DNA of 64,000 nt from Emticicia sp. C21 (GCF_003418935.1 NZ_QVMT01000002.1:1-64000), one strand, 5' to 3'; shown: positions 1 through 8,704, numbered from the stretch's first letter. Numbers and translations: made by a program. The notes: generated by a model not told the origin, from the sequence alone.

Positions 1-203
1 ACATTGAGATCTACAACAGATATGGATTGAAGGTGTATCAGAGTGGGAGCAGTAATATATTGAGTTGGGATGGCAGGAGTAGTTCGGGGAGTGAGATGCC
101 CTCGGGAACTTATTACTATCTGGTGAAGGTTTCGCTACAGCGATTAGACAAAAAGGATGAGGTACCTACTACCATTAAAGGTTGGATTGAACTGGTAAGG
201 TAA
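1..203 (+). CDS. Gliding-motility/T9SS type B C-terminal domain, 3' end of a larger gene
   Basis: The window opens inside a gene; reading from base 3, 66 residues remain before a TAA stop. They start IEIYNRYGLKVY and contain WDGR, SGTYYYLV and a final GWIELVR. This is the usual form of the C-terminal domain of large Bacteroidota adhesins and secreted proteins (gliding motility-associated C-terminal domain, type B sorting signal), which directs export by the type IX secretion system. The rest of the protein lies outside, so its own function cannot be told. A hairpin terminator follows the stop. Seen: reading frame and motif order. Known: family role. Confidence in the domain is high, in its exact subtype moderate. 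Confidence 0.85.
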   Translation, partial: IEIYNRYGLKVYQSGSSNILSWDGRSSSGSEMPSGTYYYLVKVSLQRLDKKDEVPTTIKGWIELVR

Positions 204-245
204 TCTTCCAAACTGTAAAATGAAAAACATTTCATAGATTTGCTT

Positions 246-282
246 ATACTCCTATGTATTCTATCAGAATGCTTAGGAGTAT
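246..282 (+). terminator. Terminator after the T9SS-sorted gene
   Basis: Arms ATACTCCTA and TAGGAGTAT flank an inner hairpin ATTCT-atc-AGAAT, separated by 3/3 internal loops, followed by TTTTC. It lies 43 bases after the upstream stop and before the AraC gene. Confidence 0.7.
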
Positions 283-318
283 TTTCATAAATGCTTTAAA
301 GGTTAAAAAACTAAAGCT

Positions 319-1119
319 ATGAAGTTAGCACTTTACTCTATTCTTCCCGAACTTCAGCCATATATAAAGTCCATCTGTTCGATGGAAAGCGATAGAAGTA
401 CAAATCTTTCTCCTTTTAGAGTACTTCCCGATGCCTGTGTTGAATTATTTTTTAATTTTAGCAACAGTCAGGATTCCGTATCAACTATTACAGGCAAAAA
501 AGTATTTAGCAATTGCCAGAGTTATGTGATTTCTCGCATGAGTAATTTTATGGATGTGCAGATAACAAGCAAAACAGGCTTTATTTCCATTTGCTTTTAT
601 CCGAGTACAGCGTATCTGTTTTTTCACTTACCAATGAGCGAAATAACTGATAGCCTTACCGATCTGCATTGCCTATGGTCAATAGAAGCAAAGGCAATGG
701 AAGAGGAAGTAGACAATGCCTATAGCAAAGAGCAAAAGGTAGCCATTCTTCAAAAATATTTGCTTAGGCAATTGAACAAAAATAAGATTGATAAAACCAT
801 ACACTATTGTGTGCAGCAAATCAATAAGAATAACAGACCATTTTCAGTAGCTGAACTGGCCGATAAAGTGGGTATAAGTCAACGGCACCTCAGCCGTAAA
901 TTCAACCATTGCTTAGGGCTTTCTACAAAAGAGTTTATACATATTAATCGCTTTATTGATTCCCTGGTATTCTTAAAGAAATATCCAGTGATGAGTTTAA
1001 CAGATATAGCTTATGAGAGCGGCTATTATGACCAGGCGCACTTTATTCACGATTATAAAACATTTGCCGGACTCACGCCAAGCGCAGTATTAGATGCTGA
1101 CAATCTTGTGATATGTTGA
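319..1119 (+). CDS. AraC family transcriptional regulator
   Basis: A 266-residue DNA-binding regulator. The C-terminal third (about 180-260) is an AraC-type double helix-turn-helix: VAELADKVGISQRHLSRKF is the first recognition unit, and SLTDIAYESGYYDQAHFIHD followed by FAGLTPS is the second, the classic signature. The N-terminal 150 residues resemble the sensing domain found in many Bacteroidota AraC proteins (DUF6597-like), with no known ligand. The next gene, a DHFR-like reductase on the same strand 97 bases on, is a plausible target or partner; that is inference. The ATG at 319 gives a sensible N-terminus. Family assignment is secure, target unknown. Confidence 0.9.
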   Translation: MKLALYSILPELQPYIKSICSMESDRSTNLSPFRVLPDACVELFFNFSNSQDSVSTITGKKVFSNCQSYVISRMSNFMDVQITSKTGFISICFYPSTAYLFFHLPMSEITDSLTDLHCLWSIEAKAMEEEVDNAYSKEQKVAILQKYLLRQLNKNKIDKTIHYCVQQINKNNRPFSVAELADKVGISQRHLSRKFNHCLGLSTKEFIHINRFIDSLVFLKKYPVMSLTDIAYESGYYDQAHFIHDYKTFAGLTPSAVLDADNLVIC

Positions 1120-1216
1120 GTATCCAAAAAAAAATCTCTAAAATTTTCTCCGGTGTCCGTTTTTTACAATTTTCTTAATCAGGTATCCCTCAATTTTGTA
1201 GAAAAAAAACAATTTT

Positions 1217-1735
1217 ATGAGAAAAGTAATCTTAGGTTTGGCTGTAAGCCTCGACAGTTTCATTGAAGGTCCCAATGGCGAATATGACTGGTGTTTTACT
1301 GACCAGGATTATGGGCTGAATGAGTTTTACAAAAATGTCGATTCGGTTTTTATCGGAAGAAAAAGCTATGAAATGTCGTATGGATTAGAAGACGGAGGAG
1401 GCTTTGGGTTACCGAAAATGAAAGAATACGTTTTTTCTAATACTTTAAAGCGGGTAAAAGACGGGACAACAATAATTTCAGGCGATATTAAAGCCGAAGT
1501 AGAGAAAATAAAACAGGAAGAAGGAAAAGACATCTGGCTTTTTGGAGGTGGAAGCCTCACAGCATCTCTGATGAATTTAGGACTAGTAGACGAACTCTGG
1601 CTGTCTGTTCATCCAATCTTATTAGGAGAAGGGAAACCACTCTTTCAGGGATTGAAAGACCGTACACATCTGAAATTGATAGATACCAAAGTCTACGAAA
1701 CAGGACTGGTTTCTTTGAAATATGTATTGGTTTGA
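1217..1735 (+). CDS. Dihydrofolate reductase family protein (RibD C-terminal-like)
   Basis: A 172-residue cytoplasmic protein of the DHFR/RibD_C fold. It opens with the strand MRKVILGLAVSLDSFIEGP, continues with FIGRKSYE, and has the nucleotide-binding stretch WLFGGGSLTASLMNLGLVDE and SVHPILLGEGKPLF typical of the family. Such proteins bind NADPH and reduce pterin- or pyrimidine-like substrates, but most stand-alone bacterial members have no proven substrate, so it should not be read as the essential FolA enzyme. A hairpin follows the stop. A CAATTTTG sequence just upstream resembles a -7 promoter element with one mismatch. Confidence 0.88.
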   Translation: MRKVILGLAVSLDSFIEGPNGEYDWCFTDQDYGLNEFYKNVDSVFIGRKSYEMSYGLEDGGGFGLPKMKEYVFSNTLKRVKDGTTIISGDIKAEVEKIKQEEGKDIWLFGGGSLTASLMNLGLVDELWLSVHPILLGEGKPLFQGLKDRTHLKLIDTKVYETGLVSLKYVLV

Positions 1736-1740
1736 ATAGC

Positions 1741-1768
1741 GCTTCTCCCTTTTGTGAATGGGAGAAGC
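1741..1768 (+). terminator. Hairpin after the DHFR-like gene
   Basis: GCTTCTCCC and GGGAGAAGC form a perfect 9-bp stem with a 10-base loop directly after the stop. The downstream T tract is weak (ATTTCTC), so termination efficiency is uncertain. Confidence 0.6.
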
Positions 1769-1851
1769 ATTTCTCATAAACGATTTTTGCTTAAACTACT
1801 AAATCCATAGAAAATGTTTGAATTAAAGGTGCATGCATAATAGAAATGCCC

Positions 1852-1859
1852 TATCTTTG
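1852..1859 (+). promoter_or_regulatory. Promoter -7 element for the HPP gene
   Basis: TATCTTTG matches the Bacteroidota -7 consensus TAnnTTTG and is followed by C. It lies inside the longest possible reading frame of the HPP gene, so translation more likely starts at the ATG at 1887. No well-spaced -33 TTG was found. Confidence 0.55.
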
Positions 1860-1886
1860 CGCCAGAATACGGACGTACAACAATAC

Positions 1887-2501
1887 ATGATAAAAAATAG
1901 AATCAAGCGCGGGCTTAGGGTGTCGCGCTATGTTATCTATAAAGAAACCTTAGTCGATTTTAAAGAACATTTCTGGTCGTTTACAGGCGCTTTTATAGGT
2001 ATCGGTTTAATCGCTTTCTTTCAAAGCAAAATCCTTACACAATTTGAGAATATATTTCTGATAGGTTCTTTTGGTGCTTCAAGTGTACTGGTTTACGGAG
2101 CTATTCAAAGCCCGTTGGCACAGCCCCGTAATCTAATCGGTGGGCCTGTTATTTCTGCTTTTATCGGTGTTACCATCTATAAATTATTACCTGATATAAT
2201 CTGGATTACCGCTCCCTTGGCGGTTTCTCTTTCAATTGTCATGATGCAGATTACTAAAACCTTACATCCACCCGGTGGTGCAACGGCACTGATTGCAGTG
2301 GCAGGGTCAGAAAAAATCAAAGCATTAGGTTTTCTATATGTTATTTCTCCGGTATTAACTGGCTCTTTGATATTGTTGGTAGTCGCGCTTATCTTCAACA
2401 ATATAACCTCACACCGGAAATACCCTACTAATCAATTTTTTACCCGCTCATTAATAAGAGGCCTCAGACGATATCCTAAAAGAGCTAAGCAGACTGTTTA
2501 G
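1887..2501 (+). CDS. HPP family integral membrane protein
   Basis: A small polytopic membrane protein of the HPP family, named for its conserved HPP motif, seen here in TLHPPGGATALIAVAG. The second signature, FGASSVLVYGAIQSPLAQPR followed by NLIGGP, is also present. About four membrane helices are visible. Plant members act in nitrite transport into plastids; the role of bacterial members is mostly untested. The frame is open from an ATG at 1833, but a promoter -7 element sits at 1852-1859, so the ATG at 1887 (MIKNRIKRGLRV) is preferred, giving 204 residues. The gene seems to be transcribed on its own. Confidence 0.88.
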   Translation: MIKNRIKRGLRVSRYVIYKETLVDFKEHFWSFTGAFIGIGLIAFFQSKILTQFENIFLIGSFGASSVLVYGAIQSPLAQPRNLIGGPVISAFIGVTIYKLLPDIIWITAPLAVSLSIVMMQITKTLHPPGGATALIAVAGSEKIKALGFLYVISPVLTGSLILLVVALIFNNITSHRKYPTNQFFTRSLIRGLRRYPKRAKQTV

Positions 2502-2672
2502 TTAGTTTAATTCCTTCATTTTCTTTTTAAGCAAAACATACAGCATAGTTTGCACTTTGTATGTCTATATCTTCTTGTTTTTTAATATTCCGACAAATTT
2601 TATTTATTTTTTTGAGTAACTTAGGGGAATTATCAATCGTGCTTGTCTTTCTCTAAAAACACCTCTTATTCA

Positions 2673-3899
2673 ATGGAATCAACAGTTAATCATTCGTTTA
2701 CTGACAAAAAAACGTACTCATCTATTCAGCAACTCTTATTAGGTATTCCGCTCTATGTTTATGTAAGTGTTATCGCTTCTATGTTAGTTATCCTGGGCAT
2801 TTTATGGGATATTGCCTGGCATATGAGCATTGGGCGTGATGGACTTTTTTCAGCGCCTCATGTGGTAGTATATGTGGGTGCCGCCACCGCAGGAATCTTT
2901 TCAGGCTATCAAGTATTGAAAACTTCTTTCTGGGGAAGCCTCCTAGAAAAAAGAAAGATGGTTCATTTCTGGGGAATCTTTTATAGTTCTCTTGGTGGAC
3001 TCTTCTGTATCTGGGGTGGTCTTGCTGCCATTACCTCTGCCCCTTTTGATGACTGGTGGCATAATACTTATGGCCTTGACGTACAGATTTTCTCACCACC
3101 ACATACCGTACTTCTTTTAGGATTAATGGGTGTGCAGGTTGGAGCTATGGTATCAGTATCGGCTATGCTCAACCGAAAAGAGAAAATGGCTTATTTATCT
3201 GAGCAGCAGAATGCGATTCGCACCAAGCGTCTGCAATGGATGTTTGTATTGGCAGCAGGTTTTCTGATTACTAGTGTAATGACGACTCTTTCGGAGTTCC
3301 TCGACCGTTGGGGCATGCATCATGTTGATTTTTATAAAATTGCTTCTGCTGCTTTTCCCCTTTTCTTATTGGCTACTGCTCGTGGGTCGGGTATGAAATG
3401 GGGCGGCACTTATATTGCCATTACTTTTATGGTATTTCATTGGGCCGTAAATGCTACTTTACGATTATTGCCTGCTGAACCCTTGTTAGGCCCTGTATAT
3501 AACAAAATCACTACCTATCAGACTTTAGGCTTTCCGGTATTACTGGTTTTTCCTGCATTAGGATTAGATTGGTTAAGGGCAAAATTCTCAACTAAAAACG
3601 ATTGGTGGTTAAGCTTGATTTTAGGCTTTGCCTATTTCCTTATTTTCTTTGCTGTTCATTATCCTTTCGGGAATTTTATATTAGAATCTCCTCTCGCGCG
3701 CGGCTGGTTTTGGGGGAGCGCGTCATGGTCTTATGAAAATGAACCTACGTGGGAGTACCGCTATAAGTTTGCCGACTGGAATATTACCAAGGGAATAGGC
3801 GATTGGGTAACTGGCTTAGGAATAGCCTTATTGCTAAGTCTCGTATCTACTCGTATCGGTCTGGCCTGGGGCAAATGGATGCAAAAAGTACAACGTTAA
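2673..3899 (+). CDS. Polytopic membrane protein with duplicated WH...PH motif, function unknown
   Basis: About 408 residues with some nine or ten membrane helices. A longer frame begins at a TTG at 2643, but the ATG at 2673 is the better start. Two segments share the pattern D..WH...G.D...FS.PH.V....G: DIAWHMSIGRDG with FSAPHVVVYVG (His50 and His63) and DDWWHNTYGLD with FSPPHTVLLLG (His130 and His144). The repeat suggests an internal duplication with paired histidines facing one side of the membrane, which could bind metal or heme. I recognise no named family. The next gene, 38 bases on, encodes a histidine-rich exported protein, and the two probably form one transcription unit and work together. 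Confidence 0.8.
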   Translation: MESTVNHSFTDKKTYSSIQQLLLGIPLYVYVSVIASMLVILGILWDIAWHMSIGRDGLFSAPHVVVYVGAATAGIFSGYQVLKTSFWGSLLEKRKMVHFWGIFYSSLGGLFCIWGGLAAITSAPFDDWWHNTYGLDVQIFSPPHTVLLLGLMGVQVGAMVSVSAMLNRKEKMAYLSEQQNAIRTKRLQWMFVLAAGFLITSVMTTLSEFLDRWGMHHVDFYKIASAAFPLFLLATARGSGMKWGGTYIAITFMVFHWAVNATLRLLPAEPLLGPVYNKITTYQTLGFPVLLVFPALGLDWLRAKFSTKNDWWLSLILGFAYFLIFFAVHYPFGNFILESPLARGWFWGSASWSYENEPTWEYRYKFADWNITKGIGDWVTGLGIALLLSLVSTRIGLAWGKWMQKVQR

Positions 3900-3937
3900 C
3901 AGTTTAAGAGATTTTTGAACAGATCAATGGAAAAGCA

Positions 3938-5566
3938 ATGAAATTTAAAAAGTTAATACTATTTCTACTAGTAAATATCAATTTTGTAGGTGTTGTAAGC
4001 GCCCATATAGGTAGTGCGGGCATTGTGCAGGAAGGCAAAGCCGGAAATTATCAAGTACAAGTATATGTAGAGCCACCCGATGTGATTCCGGGAGTGGCTA
4101 AAGTCTCGGTTTCGGTAGATGGAACAGATATCGAAAGTGTAAAGCTAAGTCCGATTTATTACTGGACAGGTGATGAGGGTTCTCCTAAAGAAGATGAAGC
4201 TTTACCTGTAGCCGGAGAATCTGGCAGATTTGAAGGTAAAATATGGCTGATGGAAAGCGGAGCAGCCAGTGTTAAAATAGTGATTAATGGCAAACGAGGT
4301 AAAGGAGAAACTCTCATCCCTATTGCCGCAATTGCAACAGCCAAGCGTGACTTGCCTAAATCACTAGGTTGGATTTTAGCAGGCTTGGCGCTACTTTTAG
4401 TAGGCATCATGACAACTATTATTGGCGCAAGTACGAGCGATAGTTTATTGAAACCGGGTATTGAAGGAGATAAAAAGACAAATCGCCGCAAGGTAGTTGG
4501 CTCGACTGTGGGCCTAAGCTTTTGCGGACTTCTGCTATTTATAGGCAATAACTGGTGGGGCTCTATATCGAAAGATTACAGAGAGCAATATATGTTCCGG
4601 CCTTATACGGCGACCTCTACCATAAAAATAGAAAATGCCCAAAGAGTATTGAATTTCAAGATAGATTCTAATTCGTTAGAACGTCGTTGGACAAGCTATG
4701 TAATTCCTGACCATGGGAAATTGATGCACTTATTTCTGGTGCGCCAGGGTACACTAGATGCGTTTGCACACTTACACCCGGTCAGAAAAGATACGATTAC
4801 TTTTGAAGCGCCATTGCCGAATCTGCCTGCAGGGAAATACCTCGTATACGCCGATATCCTGCGTTTTCATGGTTTACAATATACAATTGCCGATACAGTG
4901 GATATTCCGGCTTTAAAAATTTCAGCAGAGAGTTTTGAAAAACAAACAGGCGATTCTGACGATACTTATGTAGTAACTAACCCTATTAATAACAAGGCTT
5001 CTGTTACACAAGATGCAGGTATAAGTATTTGCGGTACACCGGGTGTAAAAACAGCTTTGCCTGATGGTTCAAGTATTATATGGGAAGAGAAACCTAATCA
5101 GACATTAAAAGCAGGGCAAGTTTATGACCTGAAATTCTCAGTGATGAGTCCAGATGGGAAACCTGCCGAATTACAGACTTACCTGGGTATGATGGGACAT
5201 GCGGCTATATTGAAAGAAGATGGCTCTGTTTATATACATTTGCACCCGAATGGTACTTTTTCAGCCACTGCCCAACAGGTGATGGAAAAGCGTATAGGTG
5301 AAAAGACTAATCCAAGCCCGAGACTGGATAATGCCAAGCGATTCAGAGATAGTGTTGATAATGTGCTACTTCAATTGCAGGCACTACCCGAGGCAGAAAG
5401 AGATAGGGCATTAATGGGAGGAATGGTACACCAAACTACCGGACACCATGACGGAAGCGTGAGTTTCCCATATGTATTCCCAAGCGCGGGTAATTACCGG
5501 ATATGGTTACAGGTAAAGAGAAACGGAAAGATTTTGACTGGAGCTTTTGATGCGAGGGTGATATGA
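3938..5566 (+). CDS. Exported, membrane-anchored protein with two HLHP motifs
   Basis: 542 residues. A signal peptide (1-22, cleavage probably after VVSA) exposes an N-terminal His (HIGSAGIV). A beta-rich domain with a VEPPDVIPGVAKV motif follows (23-140), then two membrane helices (about 142-163 and 188-206), then a periplasmic part holding two similar modules: MHLFLV with FAHLHP (His264, His278, His280) and MMGHAA with YIHLHP (His421, His434, His436). Met/His clusters like these suit copper or another soft metal, but no binding has been shown. It follows the duplicated-motif membrane protein by 38 bases, so both are likely co-transcribed. I know of no experimentally defined function for this arrangement. 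Confidence 0.82.
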   Translation: MKFKKLILFLLVNINFVGVVSAHIGSAGIVQEGKAGNYQVQVYVEPPDVIPGVAKVSVSVDGTDIESVKLSPIYYWTGDEGSPKEDEALPVAGESGRFEGKIWLMESGAASVKIVINGKRGKGETLIPIAAIATAKRDLPKSLGWILAGLALLLVGIMTTIIGASTSDSLLKPGIEGDKKTNRRKVVGSTVGLSFCGLLLFIGNNWWGSISKDYREQYMFRPYTATSTIKIENAQRVLNFKIDSNSLERRWTSYVIPDHGKLMHLFLVRQGTLDAFAHLHPVRKDTITFEAPLPNLPAGKYLVYADILRFHGLQYTIADTVDIPALKISAESFEKQTGDSDDTYVVTNPINNKASVTQDAGISICGTPGVKTALPDGSSIIWEEKPNQTLKAGQVYDLKFSVMSPDGKPAELQTYLGMMGHAAILKEDGSVYIHLHPNGTFSATAQQVMEKRIGEKTNPSPRLDNAKRFRDSVDNVLLQLQALPEAERDRALMGGMVHQTTGHHDGSVSFPYVFPSAGNYRIWLQVKRNGKILTGAFDARVI

Positions 5567-5626
5567 TTTATATGTAAATAGGTTTCAAGGAATAAGCTTT
5601 TTTTAATTTAGAATAAGGCAAATCAT

Positions 5627-5770
5627 ATCCCGTAGGGATGATATATCGGTAGAAATATACAGCATAATTAGTGTCCGAGTCCCGTAGGGACGGTATATTA
5701 ATATATCGTCCCTACGGGACTTCGGTATTATAAATAACACTTTTCTACCGATATATCATCCCTACGGGAT
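5627..5770. repeat. Nested palindromic repeat cluster (CCCGTAGGG family)
   Basis: Four copies of the small palindrome TCCCGTAGGGA are arranged as two nested inverted repeats. The outer arms (5627-5655 and 5742-5770) are 29 bases long and perfectly complementary. The inner arms (5679-5698 and 5701-5720) are 20 bases with one mismatch. The cluster lies between convergent genes and encodes nothing. It looks like a REP/REPIN-type element; spread elsewhere in the genome is likely but cannot be seen here. Confidence 0.8.
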
Positions 5771-5826
5771 AACAAACTTGAGAATAGCAGATTAGAATAA
5801 AGAGTGTTTATTTATTCAATCAGATC

Positions 5827-6741
5827 CTACTTCTTAGCTAATTCTATCTCCTTAATAGCCTCTGTCAAAAGCGCATTAAACTTCTCAGGTTTTTCAATCA
5901 TTGGATAATGCCCCGTTTTACCTACATTAAAAAAGCGATAAGCAATACCATTCCTTCTGAATGCCAAAGTATCAGTAGGATTAGCCGAACTGTTTATCAA
6001 ATATAAAGGCATTTTTAAAGTTTTCAGTTTTGCATCTGTCGGATAAGGGAAACTTTGTTCCATGCAATCCAATGCAATGGTAGAGTCAGAATTGACAATA
6101 TCGTCTGTTACTCTTTTACGGATTGATTTAGGTGTAGATGGCGCAAACAAAGCCTGATTTATATAAGCCGAAACAGTTTTCTTATAATTACCTTTGGCCT
6201 TCTTAAAAAACTCTTCTATTTCTTTTTGTGTTTGAGGTGTTTCTTTCGCCCCATAGCTATTAAAATTATCGATACCTATCAGACCAATCACACGCGGCTG
6301 ATTATCTAAGGCGGTTTCTAAAGCAATTGCTCCACTCATCGAATGCCCGACAAGAATGACATTTTTCAAATCTAATCCATTCAACACAGCCGATACATCA
6401 TTAGCATAATCTTCTACAGTCCATGATTTTCTGTTTTTTCCTGATTCACCAAAACCGGGTAAGTCCATAGCCACTACTCTATAATGTTTGGCAAAAGCAG
6501 TATCCTGATTCTTCCAATAGGTTCTATTAATACCCCAACCATGAATAAATACCAGGGTAGTATCACCTTTTTTGGAATCATCATAGGCAATATTTACACC
6601 TTTATTAGCTACTTTAAAGTTTTCTGCCGTGTCTTTAGGTATAGCAGAAGAATCTATAGTAGAATAAGTGTTGTTAGGGCTTGTACATGCTATTGGTAAA
6701 ATCAATGCAATTACGACCAGGAGTTTTATTAGCCTGTTCAT
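5827..6741 (-). CDS. Alpha/beta hydrolase, predicted lipoprotein
   Basis: A 304-residue serine hydrolase. The ATG at 6741 is chosen over the in-frame ATG at 6792 because it yields a proper lipoprotein signal: MNRLIKLLVVIALILPIAC, with Cys19 as the lipid anchor. The fold shows HGWGINRTYW (oxyanion region), the nucleophile elbow GHSMSG, and a late catalytic His in GHYPMIEKPEKF. The protein would sit on a membrane facing the periplasm or surface. Members of this superfamily cleave esters, amides or epoxides, and nothing here fixes the substrate. The gene stands alone between a repeat cluster and a terminator of the next minus-strand gene. Confidence 0.85.
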   Translation of the reverse strand: MNRLIKLLVVIALILPIACTSPNNTYSTIDSSAIPKDTAENFKVANKGVNIAYDDSKKGDTTLVFIHGWGINRTYWKNQDTAFAKHYRVVAMDLPGFGESGKNRKSWTVEDYANDVSAVLNGLDLKNVILVGHSMSGAIALETALDNQPRVIGLIGIDNFNSYGAKETPQTQKEIEEFFKKAKGNYKKTVSAYINQALFAPSTPKSIRKRVTDDIVNSDSTIALDCMEQSFPYPTDAKLKTLKMPLYLINSSANPTDTLAFRRNGIAYRFFNVGKTGHYPMIEKPEKFNALLTEAIKEIELAKK

Positions 6742-6859
6742 GGTATCTATTGGTTGGTTAATGAATTGTGATTGACTATAAATTAATGGCATAAAAATTC
6801 ATGCCAATGGCATTTATAGGTTAAATGAAAGGTAAAATGCTGAAATATAAACTAATAAC

Positions 6860-6882
6860 AAAAAAGGCTTCGAAACGAAGCC
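6860..6882 (-). terminator. Terminator of the Gfo/Idh/MocA gene
   Basis: On the minus strand GGCTTCG-TTT-CGAAGCC is followed by a run of six T, 24 bases after the stop codon: a standard intrinsic terminator. Confidence 0.85.
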
Positions 6883-6906
6883 CTTTCTTATTGTTTTAAA
6901 TATTGA

Positions 6907-8352
6907 TTATATCCAACCTCCGGCGCGGTACTCTCTTTTGACGAAAGCATTCGCAGGGTCGAAATTAGTGATTTTCATATTAGGACCATCCCACAAGAGT
7001 TTCTTACGGCCGATGAAGTTATTTTTAGAATCACGGAGTAAGAACGAACGAACTGCCAGATTACCCATTAAAACTGTTTCAGTTAACGGGCCAGATTGAT
7101 CGAAAGATGAACTGGTATAAGTGCCAAACCCAGTTTTACAGGCCTTTACCCATTGTTGCTGATGTCCTTCGGTATCACCTTCAACTAATGGACGTTTAGG
7201 TGCAGGCAATTTTACATTCTGAAATTTAGTTTCAGGGAATAACTTAGGATTGTTACCGAAAAGTTCGGTTGCTAAAATTCCCTTAGAGCCAATAAACATA
7301 ACCCCACCATCAATATTGGCAAATACTTTATCATAATCGCAACCATCCGGTAATTGTGGACGAATACCACCATCATACCAGTTTAAGCTTAATTCTTTAA
7401 ATTGTTTACCTTTAGGATTCGGGAATTTCAAGTGAATAGCTGACGATGGCGGACAGACATCATCAAAATGTGCTTCTTTAAAGAAGTCGGCATATACTTG
7501 CCCTACCGAACATTCTACCGAAGTAGGGTAACCCAGTTTCAAGGCACGGAAAGGTACGTCAATAAAGTGGCACCCCATATCGCCTAAGGCACCTGTACCA
7601 AAATCCCAATACCCACGCCAGCGGAATGGCATATAGGCTTCGTGATAATCACGCATAGGAGCTGTTCCAAGCCACAAATCCCAGTTAACCTCAGGTGGAA
7701 TAGGCTGATTCATACCTTTATCTTTCGGTGATTGTACACCTTGCGGCCACACCGGGCGGTTGGTCCATACTTCTACCGTATGTACATCGCCAATTGTTCC
7801 ATTCTGGATAATAGCTTCGGTAATACGTGTTCCTTTACCACTACTTCCCTGATTACCCATCTGGGTTACTAATTTATATTTTTTGGCTGCTTCTGTCAAC
7901 TGGCGTGCTTCCCATATATCATGTGTCAACGGTTTTTCTAAATACACGTGTTTATTCAATTGCATAGCCGACATGGCTATCGGATAGTGCATGTGGTCGG
8001 GGGTAGTAACAATTACCGCATCAATATTTTTGGCTTCTTTCTCCAACATCTGGCGGTAATCCTTATAATAAGGCGCTTTAGGGAATTGTTTGCGGAATTT
8101 ATTCGACTCTCTATCGTCTACATCACAAAGAGCTGCGATATTGTCAGAACCATTATTGTAAGCCAGAGGAATATTTACATTGGCTTTGCCACCACAACCC
8201 ACAGCCGCTATATTAAGTTTATCGCTAGGAGCCACAAAACCCTTTCCTAATACATGACGAGGAACAATCATGAAACCTGCCGAAGCCAGGGTTGCATTTT
8301 TAAGAAAATTACGCCGTGAAGATTCGTTTCTTTTTTGATTTGAGTTTTTCAT
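6907..8352 (-). CDS. Gfo/Idh/MocA family oxidoreductase with Tat signal
   Basis: 481 residues. The N-terminus SSRRNFLKNATLASAGFMIV is a twin-arginine signal (RRNFLK), so the protein is exported folded, probably with its cofactor. A Rossmann NAD(P) motif follows (IAAVGCGGKANVN), then CDVD and the EKP motif in YLEKPLTH that carries the catalytic lysine. The C-terminal half matches the Bacteroidota-type Gfo/Idh/MocA extension (WDLWLGTAPMRDYHEAY, FGTGALGDMGCH). Known relatives oxidise or epimerise sugars, inositols and glycosides. No sugar-use genes are adjacent, so the substrate is open. Monocistronic, with its own terminator. Confidence 0.92.
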   Translation of the reverse strand: MKNSNQKRNESSRRNFLKNATLASAGFMIVPRHVLGKGFVAPSDKLNIAAVGCGGKANVNIPLAYNNGSDNIAALCDVDDRESNKFRKQFPKAPYYKDYRQMLEKEAKNIDAVIVTTPDHMHYPIAMSAMQLNKHVYLEKPLTHDIWEARQLTEAAKKYKLVTQMGNQGSSGKGTRITEAIIQNGTIGDVHTVEVWTNRPVWPQGVQSPKDKGMNQPIPPEVNWDLWLGTAPMRDYHEAYMPFRWRGYWDFGTGALGDMGCHFIDVPFRALKLGYPTSVECSVGQVYADFFKEAHFDDVCPPSSAIHLKFPNPKGKQFKELSLNWYDGGIRPQLPDGCDYDKVFANIDGGVMFIGSKGILATELFGNNPKLFPETKFQNVKLPAPKRPLVEGDTEGHQQQWVKACKTGFGTYTSSSFDQSGPLTETVLMGNLAVRSFLLRDSKNNFIGRKKLLWDGPNMKITNFDPANAFVKREYRAGGWI

Positions 8353-8513
8353 AGGTAAATAGAGGATTAAAATAGTTTTGTTTGAGTATACACTTGTCTA
8401 TACAAATCCGTCAGAAAAGTACAAAATAATATTTGAAATGTTAATGCAGATAAGAAGGTTTTTTGGTAGGGAGAAAGGAATAGGCAGAATGGAGAAAGGA
8501 AAAAAATTGTGGC

Positions 8514-8530
8514 GCGAGCTTTCAGCTCGC
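8514..8530. repeat. Short palindrome, GCGAGCT type
   Basis: GCGAGCT and AGCTCGC are perfect 7-base arms around TTC. A related sequence (GCGAACT-tcc-AGTTC) lies at 35360-35374, suggesting a small dispersed repeat family. Confidence 0.5.
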
Positions 8531-8676
8531 AGTTGATATAGGAACTAGGAGTGGCTAAAGGTTTTTAATCGAAAAATGAAAACAGAAAAATATAAAATGT
8601 AAAAGGAAAGCTGCCTGAATAAAAAGTCGTAGTAAAAGCAACTCCCCTTTAGGAGCCGGGGGCGGCATTCAAAACA

Positions 8677-8704
8677 AAAGCCCGAAAGGTTGCTTTCGGG
8701 CTTT
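8677..8704 (-). terminator. Terminator of the rplKAJL operon
   Basis: A perfect 12-bp stem (AAAGCCCGAAAG and CTTTCGGGCTTT, loop of four) lies 24 bases after the rplL stop and is followed on the minus strand by TTTTGTTTT. It closes the ribosomal operon, so rpoB is not read from here. Confidence 0.85.

Noticed and set aside
1217-1735. Assignment as the essential dihydrofolate reductase FolA
   Set aside because: Sequence fits the RibD C-terminal-like branch, whose stand-alone members have other or unknown substrates.
4159-4548. 129-codon minus-strand frame inside the HLHP protein gene
   Set aside because: Antisense of a well-supported coding region; Pro/Ser-rich with no family feature.
8642-8661. 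C/G-rich patch near 8.65 kb as a possible RNA gene
   Set aside because: Looks like a fragment of a dispersed repeat and shows no conserved RNA fold; no gene called.
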